From NCBI GenBank assembly GCA_050633525.1, contig JBOEGR010000013.1, forward strand, positions 1 to 64,000: a stretch of 64,000 bases of DNA, given 5' to 3'. Position 1 is the stretch's first letter. Each line of letters begins with the position of its first letter. Both the position numbers and the translations under genes were made by a program. The DNA comes from CANLBN01 sp050633525. GTDB lineage: Bacteria > Pseudomonadota > Gammaproteobacteria > Pseudomonadales > Cellvibrionaceae. Under the pieces are notes generated by a model. The model was given only the letters and a program-made list of their open reading frames with translations, had not been told where the DNA came from and did no database searches. This document shows, one piece after another, positions 43,990-52,779 of this stretch.

Positions 43990-45129
43990 TTATATCTTTA
44001 AGCCAATATGTTGCGCTGTTTCTAGGGATATCAAGCGAGAACCTGTGGGTAGGCCATTACGCTTAGCGTAGGTGTTCGCTGCTCTTTCTGTTAGTGGGCC
44101 GTACTGTCCATCGATAGGGCCATTGTAAGTGCCTGATTTACGTAATAATTCCTGTAAACTTGCTACTGTCTTAGGCGTCATATTGTCTTCACATAAAACC
44201 TCAGCCCACTTTAGCTCTTCATCAGTAATCTTCTCTCTAGAGGTTACCGTTTTGTAAGTGGCAGGGATAACTTTGCTGGTAGTTTTAGCCGGTGACACTT
44301 CGCGCTTAACGACGACATTCTTGTATTCCGCAGGGATAGTAACCGTTTTAGTTGTCGCGGGTGTATCAACAACGCGTTTGCTTACTTTTTGGTATTTCGC
44401 AGGGATTTGCTGTTCTACAACACGCTCTGGTGTTTTCAACACTCTTTTTGTTACGGTTTTGTAGGTAGCCGGAACTTCTACTAAACACATAATTTCGCCA
44501 GTGCCATTGTCTATACGTGTTTGTAGCGCGCTACTTTGAAAACCTGCGCCACGTTTCCAAACAGTATGAGCTGCTTTGACTAGAACACGCTCAGATACAG
44601 TTTCATATACAGCAGGAACTTTCTTAAGTACCGTCTGAGCAGGTTTGATTTCAACGGTTTCAGTAACAGTTTTATAAGTAGCTGCTACAGGGACAATACG
44701 CGTTGTTGCTTCTTTTACTAATAAGCGCTCAGTCGCATTTTCATACTTTGCAGGAATGATTGAGATAGACTGCGATTCTGGCGTTGCCAGTACTTGAGAA
44801 GAATTAGTCTTAAATGTAGCGGGCGTTAATACACGAGACCAGCATTGACCCGGTTTGGCATTGGGTGGAAATAAATCACTTGCTCCAGTATTCGCTGTGC
44901 TTGATTGTTGAGCAAGAGCAGAGTATTGCTCTGTCTTCGCTTCAGCTGCGTTAGCCTGACTTAATGCAGAGCTTTTTTCCGCTTCTAGCTGCTGAATTTG
45001 TTGCTCATATTGGCTACGCTGCTCCGCCAGCTGTTGCTCGTGTACTTCTTTGGGGATACTTGAGCAGCCTGCCATAAATAGTGCAGAGCTTAGTGCGGTG
45101 ACTGCAAATAATGTTTTTTTTGTTTTCAT
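43990..45129 (-). CDS. repeat-rich lipoprotein with C-terminal peptidoglycan-binding domain
   Basis: A 379-residue predicted lipoprotein. The ATG at 45127-45129 (MKTKKTL) follows GGAGAAC; an upstream extension of 36 residues is not signal-like. The signal peptide ends in MAGCSS, followed by a coiled coil (about 25-65, EQQIQQLEAEKSSALSQ). The centre (about 95-310) holds about eight degenerate 20-24-residue repeats of the form (I/V)PAxYKxVTxRVxxxPA, for example VPATYKTVTKRVLKTPERVV and IPAKYQKVSKRVVDTPAT. A PG_binding_1-like domain ends the protein (SLQELLRKSGTYNGPIDGQYG). Probably a beta-rich envelope linker between membrane and cell wall. It lies 43 bp after the channel-like gene on the same strand. 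Confidence 0.82.
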   Translation of the reverse strand: MKTKKTLFAVTALSSALFMAGCSSIPKEVHEQQLAEQRSQYEQQIQQLEAEKSSALSQANAAEAKTEQYSALAQQSSTANTGASDLFPPNAKPGQCWSRVLTPATFKTNSSQVLATPESQSISIIPAKYENATERLLVKEATTRIVPVAATYKTVTETVEIKPAQTVLKKVPAVYETVSERVLVKAAHTVWKRGAGFQSSALQTRIDNGTGEIMCLVEVPATYKTVTKRVLKTPERVVEQQIPAKYQKVSKRVVDTPATTKTVTIPAEYKNVVVKREVSPAKTTSKVIPATYKTVTSREKITDEELKWAEVLCEDNMTPKTVASLQELLRKSGTYNGPIDGQYGPLTERAANTYAKRNGLPTGSRLISLETAQHIGLKI

Positions 45130-45172
45130 AATGTTCTCCAGATAGTAAAAGTAAAAATAGTATTTTTTAGGT

Positions 45173-46357
45173 TTATTTGACTTTTTCAGCCCATTTAGTG
45201 GTGAGGGTTTTAGCTGCTTCTTTACCACCGAGACCAAATGCGAGGGCAGAAGCTACGGCAATAGCGCCAAAGGTAAATGCAAATGCCATATTGACAATAT
45301 TGTCGGCGAGGCCCATTGCACGTAATCCCATCGCCAGTACTAATCCCAATATGGCAAAGCGAGCAATGTTGGCCATATTGCTATTGGTGAGAGCCAGTTT
45401 TTCATGAGCAATATTCGATAGAATGTAACCAACAGTGAGAATCACTCCGCCTAGTAAAATGCCGCCACCAAAAGTAATTAATTTGGCAAATATATCTGAA
45501 ATTAAAGCAATATCGAGTTTGTCGATTGCTGCAGTGGTTGCTGTTAACATGATAAAAAACATCATGACGGAACCAATTAAAGAGACGAGTGAGCGCTGCT
45601 CGCCCATGACCGATTGTAAACCAACTTTGGCCGGCAGTTGATCTACGTTCATGCCCTCTAAAAGACCTGACAACATAAATATAATAAATTTGCCTAAGAC
45701 ATAAGCGACAACTAATATTAGTGCAGCAGCAATGATATTAGGAACAGCGTTCATAAATTCTGTGATCATCTGTGTTGCAGGTTCAGAGATTGGTTTGATA
45801 TTTAAAAATTCAAAACCTGCTACAACGATCGGAAGTAAAACGCCGCCAAATACGAATGCTCCTAAAAATTTAGACGCTTTAAAGTCAGGGTTAAAGTTTT
45901 TGGCTTCTAGTTGTTGATCGAGTTTGCCCGCCGCTAGTGATACAAAGCTTGATGCTAGTTTGGCAATAATCCAGCCCGCATAAAAAATAATTGCAGCCCC
46001 AATGATGTTGGGTAAGGCACTCATAAATTGTGAGGCTAATTGTTTTAGAGGGTCTAGAACAGACGTGATGTTCATACGCTCTAAAACAATGAGTAATACA
46101 TTCAGTAAAACAATGTAATAGCCTAGAGATGCAATCCCTTCGGTTGCTTTCTCGTTTGTTTCATTGAGTTTTTCGCCAATACTGGATTTGCTAATTATCG
46201 CCTTCAATCCTTTGCGTACCATTTTGGCAATAAAGATACCGACGATTAATATTAATAAGGTGACGAGCACATTGGGCAATTGTGCGCCGAGATTACCCAA
46301 TAATGGCTGTAGAAATGTTTCTACATGTGTTCCCCAGGCATTGATGTTTGTATTCAT
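45173..46357 (-). CDS. multi-TM mechanosensitive-channel-like protein (Mec_channel TM-helix repeats)
   Basis: A 394-residue membrane protein with about ten hydrophobic segments. A repeated unit recurs at least three times: LGAQLPNVLVTLLILIVGIFIAK, FMSALPNIIGAAIIFYAGWIIAK, FMNAVPNIIAAALILVVAYVLGK. This matches the conserved TM-helix repeat found in small-conductance mechanosensitive channel-like proteins. No MscS beta domain is present, unlike the CmpX-like protein encoded nearby. The ATG follows GAGGTGG. It is the first gene of a minus-strand pair with the PG-binding lipoprotein and is transcribed away from cfrX-cmpX-sigX. Confidence 0.8.
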   Translation of the reverse strand: MNTNINAWGTHVETFLQPLLGNLGAQLPNVLVTLLILIVGIFIAKMVRKGLKAIISKSSIGEKLNETNEKATEGIASLGYYIVLLNVLLIVLERMNITSVLDPLKQLASQFMSALPNIIGAAIIFYAGWIIAKLASSFVSLAAGKLDQQLEAKNFNPDFKASKFLGAFVFGGVLLPIVVAGFEFLNIKPISEPATQMITEFMNAVPNIIAAALILVVAYVLGKFIIFMLSGLLEGMNVDQLPAKVGLQSVMGEQRSLVSLIGSVMMFFIMLTATTAAIDKLDIALISDIFAKLITFGGGILLGGVILTVGYILSNIAHEKLALTNSNMANIARFAILGLVLAMGLRAMGLADNIVNMAFAFTFGAIAVASALAFGLGGKEAAKTLTTKWAEKVK

Positions 46358-46641
46358 AAGTCCACCTCTAGTAAGTATCTCTATTAGTTATTATTAGTAA
46401 AAAAATTAAAAGATTTACAGCCAAGAGACTGAAGCTCAAAAATAATGGTCACATATTTTTAAATAGGCTTTTATGAAGTGAAGGTGATGAAGGTTATAGA
46501 GTGTGAGTTATAAAGTTAAAAAAAGAGATATAACTAGTGACTATACCGCTGGATAGCCAGTCTTGATCATATATATTCCATATAAGCCATAACACACAAG
46601 CTCGGATGACGTGTGTCAGGCTAATTTATAGGTATCTCCCT
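46358..46641. other. divergent intergenic region between the channel-like gene and cfrX
   Basis: A 284-bp AT-rich gap between divergent transcription units that must hold promoters for both. I could not single out convincing elements; a short imperfect palindrome ATATATTCCATATAA-like lies near 46570. No open frame of interest. Confidence 0.5.
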
Positions 46642-46830
46642 ATGGCTAATACTGAGCCTGAACCACCGAGTGAAGACATCAAAACATTATTTGAATCAGA
46701 TAAAGTGTTATCGAAAGATATGGTAGAGCAGCAGCGACCCCTGATGATGCACCGTGCACGAGCATCGGTGGGGTTTCGTGATACTATATTGTTCGCTTTT
46801 ATCACAATATGGGCATTTTTCCGTGAATGA
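46642..46830 (+). CDS. small CfrX-like protein, first tandem copy
   Basis: A 62-residue protein beginning MANTEPEPPSEDIKTLFESD. It is clearly related to the next gene: both share PP(S/D)xEIKxL, an RARxSxGxRDTxxFAF block and a Trp in a short C-terminal hydrophobic stretch (here AFITIWAFFRE). In Pseudomonas a single small gene of this kind (cfrX) precedes cmpX and sigX; its function is unknown. The ATG at 46642 has ATAGGTA upstream; a longer start at 46606 is not supported by the paralogue. Its stop overlaps the next start by 8 bp. Confidence 0.72.
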   Translation: MANTEPEPPSEDIKTLFESDKVLSKDMVEQQRPLMMHRARASVGFRDTILFAFITIWAFFRE

Positions 46831-47098
46831 ACAAGACGCAGATCCCCCAGATCATGAAATTAAGGCTTTGCTAGGCTCTACACCTCCTTTATCTGAACAA
46901 GATGTAGGTAAACAGAGGCGGGCTACAATCAATCGCGCGAGGTCTTCTATTGGGCAACGAGATACCGTTATGTTCGCATTTGTTAAAATGTGGACGGTGT
47001 TGGCCGATTTGCTGGCCCCAATATTTGCAGCGTTATCAGTAAAGAAAAATTTGGCATCTAAGCCAACACAGATTAACAAAAAAACTAAAAATAAGTAG
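46823..47098 (+). CDS. cfrX: small CfrX-like protein, second tandem copy
   Basis: A 91-residue protein starting at a GTG (46823) that overlaps the end of the first copy by 8 bp, so it is probably translated by coupling. The sequence opens NEQDADPPDHEIKALLGS and contains RARSSIGQRDTVMFAFVKMW, aligned with the first copy. It continues with a hydrophobic segment (VLADLLAPIFAAL) and a Lys-rich end. It lies 13 bp upstream of cmpX, the position of cfrX in Pseudomonas. The function is not known beyond its conserved link to sigX. Confidence 0.78.
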   Translation: MNEQDADPPDHEIKALLGSTPPLSEQDVGKQRRATINRARSSIGQRDTVMFAFVKMWTVLADLLAPIFAALSVKKNLASKPTQINKKTKNK

Positions 47099-47111
47099 TA
47101 GAGGAAAAAAT

Positions 47112-47936
47112 ATGGGAATCATCGAGGTAGTAAAACAGTCGCTCTCAGATCCAATGATTATCTGGGGTAAAGTCTCAGGCGTATTAGCCAATTTTTCAGT
47201 CGCTATTTTGCTGCTGATTGTGGGTCACTTTTTAGGAAAGCTGCTGGCTAGTATTATCTCTAGGCTTCTAGCGAAAGTGGGTCTTGATAAGCTAAGTGAA
47301 AAAGCCGGCCTAAATGATGGCATGATGGGCTCTTTTTCTATGCAGCCTTCGCTCATTATGGGAAAGATTATTTATTGGCTTATCTTTCTTATGTTTATTA
47401 TTTCTGCTGCAGATAAATTAGGTCTAGAGACAGTATCTGCAACCATTAATAATTTTGTTCTCTACCTACCAAAAGTCATTGGTGCTTTCTTGGTCGTTCT
47501 TATTGGTTTGTTTGTTGCTGGTCTTGTTAGAACCGGTATTGAAACGGCACTTGCCGGTATGAATTTGGGCTATGAAAAGGCCGTTGGCGGTATTATTTAT
47601 GCGGTGATTGTGATCATTGTTATTTCACTGGGTGTTAACCAATTAGAAATTGAAACTGACTTGTTTAACCAGGTGGTTGTTATTTTCTTAATGGCTGGCG
47701 CGGGTGCAGTTGCCTTAGCTCTAGGTTTAGGTACACGTGATGTAGCGGGTAATGTTGTGGCGGGTGTTTATGCTCGTGAACTGTATGAGCCCGATAATAT
47801 ATTAAAAGTAGGTGACACTATTGGTACTGTTGTTGCGGTTACTTCGACTAGTTTGGTATTAGAAAAAGAGGATGGTACCAAAACAACGATTCCTAATAGT
47901 CGCTTGCTGGAAGAGCAAGTCGAGATTTTATCCTGA
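47112..47936 (+). CDS. cmpX: CmpX-type mechanosensitive ion channel (MscS family)
   Basis: A 274-residue inner-membrane protein with about five membrane segments and a C-terminal MscS-like beta domain. The pore-helix region MAGAGAVALALGLGTRDVAGNVVAGVYAR and DNILKVGDTIGTVVAVTSTS are typical of MscS/CmpX proteins. In Pseudomonas CmpX lies next to the ECF sigma factor SigX and affects envelope tension and SigX activity. Here it also directly precedes sigX (48 bp). A GAGGAAA ribosome site precedes the ATG. Confidence 0.9.
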   Translation: MGIIEVVKQSLSDPMIIWGKVSGVLANFSVAILLLIVGHFLGKLLASIISRLLAKVGLDKLSEKAGLNDGMMGSFSMQPSLIMGKIIYWLIFLMFIISAADKLGLETVSATINNFVLYLPKVIGAFLVVLIGLFVAGLVRTGIETALAGMNLGYEKAVGGIIYAVIVIIVISLGVNQLEIETDLFNQVVVIFLMAGAGAVALALGLGTRDVAGNVVAGVYARELYEPDNILKVGDTIGTVVAVTSTSLVLEKEDGTKTTIPNSRLLEEQVEILS

Positions 47937-47984
47937 AATAAATATATTGAAACTTAAACGTCTACAAGAACGTTCTGGATAAAA

Positions 47985-48569
47985 ATGACAAATTCAACTA
48001 ATACGGATACGGTCGAAAAGGCTCGGGTCATTGTTGACCCCGATATTGAGCTTGTAAAGCAAGCTCAAAAAGAATTGCCCTATCGAGCGACTGCCTACGA
48101 GGCCTTGATGAAGCGGCATGATCAGCTGCTTTATCGTGTGTGCTATCGTTTGTTGGGTAATCCCGATGATGCAAGAGATGTATCACAGGAAGTCATGATT
48201 AAAGTATTCGGTTATTTGCCTAAATTCGAAGGCCGTTCCATGTTTAAAACATGGTTGATGCAAATCGCACGAAATACCTGTTTTACGATGCAGGCAAAAC
48301 TTAAGCGTCAGCGTGAGCTGCGTGATATTTTGGAATACGAAACGGATGAGAATGCCGGCGATCGCATAATCACAGAAGCAATGGACGTGGATACCATTTT
48401 GTCGACGCTCAATAAGCAGGATAAAGAAGTGTTAGTGATGCGTTATATTGCTGAGTTGCAATTCGATGAGATAGCGGAGGTCTGTGATATTTCTTTAAGT
48501 GCGGCAAAAATGCGAGTGTATCGCGCAACAGAAGCATTAAAGAAAAAGATGGGTAACGAGGACAAATAA
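47985..48569 (+). CDS. sigX: ECF sigma factor SigX
   Basis: A 194-residue ECF sigma factor. Region 2 lies at about residues 35-105 (HDQLLYRVCYRLLGNPDDARDVSQEVMIKVF, then FKTWLMQIARNTC), and region 4 at about 130-185 (LVMRYIAELQFDEIAEVCDISLSAAKMRVYRATEAL). No anti-sigma gene is adjacent, as for Pseudomonas SigX, where the channel CmpX takes the neighbouring place. SigX-type factors control membrane fluidity and fatty acid genes. Its end is 3 bp from the convergent DUF5665 gene. Confidence 0.9.
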   Translation: MTNSTNTDTVEKARVIVDPDIELVKQAQKELPYRATAYEALMKRHDQLLYRVCYRLLGNPDDARDVSQEVMIKVFGYLPKFEGRSMFKTWLMQIARNTCFTMQAKLKRQRELRDILEYETDENAGDRIITEAMDVDTILSTLNKQDKEVLVMRYIAELQFDEIAEVCDISLSAAKMRVYRATEALKKKMGNEDK

Positions 48570-48572
48570 TTT

Positions 48573-48884
48573 TTATTCTTTAATCTCTTCGATAATTTGT
48601 TGAGTCCACTCGCCTATAATTGGTATAAATTCTATTTGGGCTAGTATAGGGGCAATGATAGTTACTAGAATAGATACAACAATGGTGGCGCCCACAACGC
48701 TACCTAGGCCGAAAGCAACCCCTCTCAAGAATTGAAACCACAGCATTTTTGGCGTTGAATTAAATAATCGCACAAATTTATGTTGATTGAGTGTTTCAAG
48801 TGCATGACGGATATGTAGCAACTCGGTGTCAGACGTTTTTTGTCCTTGTTCTTCACTTGTGTTTTTTTCTTCGTTATTGTCCAT
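48573..48884 (-). CDS. DUF5665-type small membrane protein
   Basis: A 103-residue protein with a polar N-terminal third and one or two hydrophobic segments (GVAFGLGSVVGATIVVSILVT). The patterns LNQHKFVRLFNSTPKMLWFQ, FLRGVAFGLGSVVGA and EFIPIIGEWTQQII are those I associate with DUF5665. No function is known. It lies 13 bp downstream of argE on the same strand; a small conserved gene also sits between argA and argE in Pseudomonas, so this may be its counterpart. Confidence 0.75.
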   Translation of the reverse strand: MDNNEEKNTSEEQGQKTSDTELLHIRHALETLNQHKFVRLFNSTPKMLWFQFLRGVAFGLGSVVGATIVVSILVTIIAPILAQIEFIPIIGEWTQQIIEEIKE

Positions 48885-48897
48885 ATTATTTGTTAAG

Positions 48898-50049
48898 TTA
48901 TTCGTTTAAACAGAATTTTCTGATCAAGCCTTGCAATACCTTTACCGCATCTTCGATTTCATTTAAATCGATAAATTCATTGGGCTGATGGGCTTGATCA
49001 ATAGAGCCAGGCCCCATCACGACTGTGTCCATCCCTAAGGCTTGCATAAAAGGGGCTTCGGTGGCGAAGGCGACACTCTCAGATGATTGCTGGGTTAATT
49101 TTTCTACCGTTTGAATGAGCTCAGAGTTCTTATCTTGCTCGAATGCATCAACACCTGAAAATAAGCTAACGCGTTCGATAAGAATATTCTTTTCAGAGGC
49201 GATAGTCCGTAAACGTTGGTCAATATCTTCTCGTAGATGATGTAAGTCCATTCCGGGTAGTGGGCGAATATCAAATTCTAATTCACAACGGCCACAAATA
49301 CGGTTGGGATTGTCTCCCCCGTGGATACAGCCAAGGTTGAGGGTGGGGACATCGATAGTAAAGCCTGCGTGTTGGTGCCGTTGTTGTAGTTCGCGACGAA
49401 ACAACTTTAATTCACTTATCACGTCATGCATTGCATCTAAGGCATTATTGCCTAGAGCTGGGTTGCTAGAATGTCCCGCTTTGCCTTCGACACGAATAGA
49501 CTCCATGGCGATGCCTTTGTGTAGCCGAATAGGTGTCATACCGGTTGGTTCACCAATGACAGCATAGGCCGCTTTCGGTTTGCGTTGATCAACTAAAGCG
49601 CGTGCACCAGACATTGATGTTTCTTCGTCAGCGGTAGCGATGATAATAATTGGTTGAGTGAGTGGCTGTTTTAAAAAGGGTTCAATTGCGGCTAACACGG
49701 TAGGAAAGAAGCCTTTCATATCCGTTGCACCGAGACCGTAAGCGCGATTGTCATCAATAGTGAGAGAAAAGGGGTCTTGCTGCCAACGATTTTCATCATA
49801 AGGTACGGTGTCACTGTGACCAGCAAAGACCAAACCACGATCCCCTGTGCCTAATGTCGCAATGAGGTTTGCTTTATTTTCTTGCCCATGCACTGTTTGT
49901 ATATCAATATTAAAACCTAGCGGCTCTAACCAGTTTGCCAGTAATTCGATAACAGCGCGATTGCCCATGTCTAATGTAGGCTGAGTACAACTAACCGAAG
50001 GGGTGGCGACAAGTTGTGATAATTGATCAATAAAGCGTTTGTTATTCAT
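48898..50049 (-). CDS. argE: acetylornithine deacetylase
   Basis: Removes the acetyl group from N-acetylornithine in arginine synthesis; a cytosolic M20-family zinc enzyme. The 383-residue length fits. Metal ligands and catalytic residues appear in VFAGHSDTVPYD, GLGATDMKGFFP and IATADEETSMSGARAL. The dimerisation-domain block GKAGHSSNPALGNNALDAM and the late VVMGPGSIDQAHQPNEFI (His ligand) are also present. The ribosome site is weak. Presence of both argA and argE indicates the linear (non-recycling) arginine pathway, at least in part. Confidence 0.95.
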   Translation of the reverse strand: MNNKRFIDQLSQLVATPSVSCTQPTLDMGNRAVIELLANWLEPLGFNIDIQTVHGQENKANLIATLGTGDRGLVFAGHSDTVPYDENRWQQDPFSLTIDDNRAYGLGATDMKGFFPTVLAAIEPFLKQPLTQPIIIIATADEETSMSGARALVDQRKPKAAYAVIGEPTGMTPIRLHKGIAMESIRVEGKAGHSSNPALGNNALDAMHDVISELKLFRRELQQRHQHAGFTIDVPTLNLGCIHGGDNPNRICGRCELEFDIRPLPGMDLHHLREDIDQRLRTIASEKNILIERVSLFSGVDAFEQDKNSELIQTVEKLTQQSSESVAFATEAPFMQALGMDTVVMGPGSIDQAHQPNEFIDLNEIEDAVKVLQGLIRKFCLNE

Positions 50050-50220
50050 ATTGCTACTTTTGGCATATATGTTCTTGTAAATTGATACTTCGTTTAATAT
50101 TGGGCACTATACTCGCTAATGGATAAAAGAATACTAGATAAGTAAATACGACCCAAGGGAATACTACCCTAAGATAAGTATAATCACATTTATTAGCGTC
50201 AGAATAAAAAAGGCATCAAT

Positions 50221-51993
50221 GTGGATCAACCTGTAAATAGACTTCTCGATATTCGTAACCTGCTTGATGAGCTGGTTGATGACCAGCGTATACAGCAGGG
50301 TGAGGCCAATATGGTCGCGGGGGCGAATCGAACGCGTGAGCAGTCAGCTTTGCACCCCCTGAATTATATCGCGAGCTTGGGTTTAGACGATATGGCTCAA
50401 CCGGGTCGTAAGCTATCAGAAGAGGCCCTTTGTGAGTGGTTGTCTGAAAAATGCCAGCTTCCCCTTCATCATATTGACCCCCTAAAAGTAAAAGTAAACG
50501 AAGTGACCGAGGTTATGTCATTTGCTTTTGCCAAACGTCATGGGATTCTGTGTGTGAGCGTAGCTCCCGATGCGGTTATTATCGCGACCAGTCAACCTTA
50601 TATGGGTGGCTGGGAAGAGCAGGTCGAGCATGTTGTTCGCAAACCGATTAAAAAAGTATTGGCGAATCCGGCCGATATTCAACGCTATATTGTCGAATTC
50701 TATAGCCTGTCAAAATCGGTTTTTGGAGCGAGCGGTACTGCATCCAAACAATCGATGGCAACCAATTTTGAGCAGTTGCTTGAATTGGGCGAGCTTAAAG
50801 ACCCCGAAGCGAATGACCAACATGTGGTCAATATCGTTGATTGGCTACTGCAATATGCTTTTGATCAGCGAGCAAGTGACATTCATATTGAGCCCCGTAG
50901 AGAGGTGTGCAAATTACGTTTCCGTATTGATGGCATACTACATCAAGTCTATGAATTACCTGCTTCGGTGGGGGTGGCGGTCACATCGCGATTAAAGATT
51001 TTAGGTCGTATGAATGTGGCTGAAAAGCGTAAGCCACAAGATGGTCGTATTAAAACTAAGCGTCCTGATGGTAGTGAGGTTGAATTGCGCCTGTCTACAT
51101 TGCCTACCGCCTTTGGCGAAAAAATGGTATTGAGGATCTTTGACCCTGACGTGCTTTTGCGCAGCTTTAGTGAATTAGGCTTGCATGGGGATGATCAGCA
51201 GCGTTGGAACCAGATGACCAGTAAGCCCCACGGAATTGTTTTGGTCACTGGGCCGACAGGTTCGGGTAAAACAACAACACTGTATTCTTCAATGAAGCTG
51301 CTAGCTACGCCTGAGGTCAACGTAAGTACCGTAGAAGATCCCATCGAAATGGTAGAGGAAAGCTTTAATCAGACGCAAGTACACTCAGCCATTGGTTTGG
51401 ATTTCGCTGCCGGTGTGCGTACGCTACTCAGGCAGGACCCCGACATTATTATGGTGGGCGAAATTCGTGATCAAGAGACGGGGCAAATGGCGATACAAGC
51501 CGCACTAACAGGTCATTTAGTGTTGTCGACATTGCATACGAATGATGCTCCTACCGCTATTACGCGTTTATTGGATCTGGGCTTGCCTAGCTTTTTAATA
51601 AAATCAACGGTATTAGGCGTTATGGCTCAGCGATTGGTACGTACTTTGTGCCCGCATTGTAAGGAAGAAAGCGACATTGCAGAGGAAGAGTGGAATGCAC
51701 TAGTGAAGCCTTGGAAGGCACCGTTACCAGAAAAGGTGTTTAAGCCCGTTGGCTGCTTGGAGTGCAGAAATACAGGTTACTTGGGCCGACAAGGCATTTA
51801 TGAAATTATGCCTCTAAGCGATTCTTTAAAACCACTTATTAATGATAGCTGTGACTTCAGTGCCGTGCGTAAAGCCGCCATGAAGGAAGGGATGCGTAGT
51901 TTACGTTTGTCGGGTGCGCAGAAGATTGCTGCTGGTGTCACCACTCTCGAAGAGGTCTTGCGTGTGGCTCCACCGGTTGATTTTGACCACTAG
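50221..51993 (+). CDS. orphan GspE/PilB-type secretion ATPase
   Basis: A 590-residue hexameric ATPase of the type II secretion/type IV pilus class. It has a GspE N-terminal (MshEN-like) domain at about residues 60-160. The catalytic domain carries Walker A GPTGSGKTTTLYSSM, an Asp box (EDPIEM), Walker B DPDIIMVGEIRDQET and the His box LSTLHTNDAPTAI. A four-Cys zinc motif (LCPHC ... CLECR) follows, then a C-terminal GYLGRQGIYEIMPLSD block. No other gsp or pil genes are nearby. A similar orphan ATPase lies near argA/argE in Pseudomonas. Starts at GTG (50221) behind AAAAAGG. Confidence 0.9.
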   Translation: MDQPVNRLLDIRNLLDELVDDQRIQQGEANMVAGANRTREQSALHPLNYIASLGLDDMAQPGRKLSEEALCEWLSEKCQLPLHHIDPLKVKVNEVTEVMSFAFAKRHGILCVSVAPDAVIIATSQPYMGGWEEQVEHVVRKPIKKVLANPADIQRYIVEFYSLSKSVFGASGTASKQSMATNFEQLLELGELKDPEANDQHVVNIVDWLLQYAFDQRASDIHIEPRREVCKLRFRIDGILHQVYELPASVGVAVTSRLKILGRMNVAEKRKPQDGRIKTKRPDGSEVELRLSTLPTAFGEKMVLRIFDPDVLLRSFSELGLHGDDQQRWNQMTSKPHGIVLVTGPTGSGKTTTLYSSMKLLATPEVNVSTVEDPIEMVEESFNQTQVHSAIGLDFAAGVRTLLRQDPDIIMVGEIRDQETGQMAIQAALTGHLVLSTLHTNDAPTAITRLLDLGLPSFLIKSTVLGVMAQRLVRTLCPHCKEESDIAEEEWNALVKPWKAPLPEKVFKPVGCLECRNTGYLGRQGIYEIMPLSDSLKPLINDSCDFSAVRKAAMKEGMRSLRLSGAQKIAAGVTTLEEVLRVAPPVDFDH

Positions 51994-52230
51994 ACAGATT
52001 GTTATGTCTTAGCACTATCCGTTTTTATAGCTAGACATTATCCCTAACACTATACCTACATACCACCAAGGAAGGTGGTTAGCCCTTATTATTAAATCAC
52101 TCCCCAAAAAGTATACGAAATAAGTCATTTGCCTCATTGCGATCTTCTCAAGCTTGTCTATTCTTAAATACGACTAAAGTAGAATTGCTTCTTAGCTATT
52201 AGCTAAAACTAACGTGAGGTAACGATAGAA

Positions 52231-52539
52231 ATGATTTTGAGACTATTTCACTTTGTAGATGCGGTATATGATAAGTTGGCCGAAAGGCTGGCTGAAAATA
52301 TGAGCTGTAACATTGAAACAGTTGTCCAAAATAAGGCTGCTCGAGAGTTGTCAGGCTTGTCTGATCAGCAGTTACATCAAAAGGGGCTTGCACGCGATAA
52401 GTTACAGCGTGGTAGTAAAGCATACCCTTGGATTTCTCCTCGCGCCCACCTATCGAGACATGATTTGGAAAAATCACTTCTACCTTTTATGCTCGGCTCC
52501 GAATATAAGCCAAAAGATAAAATCATTTTTAGAGCCTAG
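52231..52539 (+). CDS. DUF1127-like small protein
   Basis: A 102-residue protein whose middle, RELSGLSDQQLHQKGLARDKLQRGS, fits the DUF1127 (YjiS-like) pattern R-L-x-x-L-S-D-x-x-L-x-D-x-G-(L/I)-x-R. Family members are short and Arg-rich; some affect RNA or phosphate metabolism, but no role can be assigned here. The C-terminal 40 residues are not conserved-looking. It lies alone in a 780-bp space between the secretion ATPase and glnE. The gap before it (51994-52230) holds only a weak ACCACC/GGTGGT hairpin near 52062-52079. Confidence 0.65.
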   Translation: MILRLFHFVDAVYDKLAERLAENMSCNIETVVQNKAARELSGLSDQQLHQKGLARDKLQRGSKAYPWISPRAHLSRHDLEKSLLPFMLGSEYKPKDKIIFRA

Positions 52540-52779
52540 AAACAAACTCTAGAGGGCTAATCAAAAACGTTGGGAATAAGCGTCGCTTAAACTGCCTTCC
52601 TGCACATTTCTCCTGCCTGTAGTTCAACCTTTCTTGCGTTCCTTTTTTCAGCGGGGCCAGTATTACTGGTCTTGCTAACAATCACGCCCTTACCCCGTTA
52701 TAATCCGCTAATGAGCTCAGTATTTTAAATGCTGGGGTTTGTCACTTTGTTTTCCCATTATTGAGTGTATTTGCTTAGA

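Noticed and set aside
45130..45237. N-terminal extension of the PG-binding lipoprotein by 36 residues
   Set aside because: It would hide the lipoprotein signal behind a Lys/Tyr-rich stretch and overlap the upstream gene; the ATG at 45129 has a good ribosome site.
52061..52080. Terminator after the GspE-type ATPase
   Set aside because: ACCACC/GGTGGT is only a 6-bp stem and no T-run follows directly; too weak to list as a terminator.
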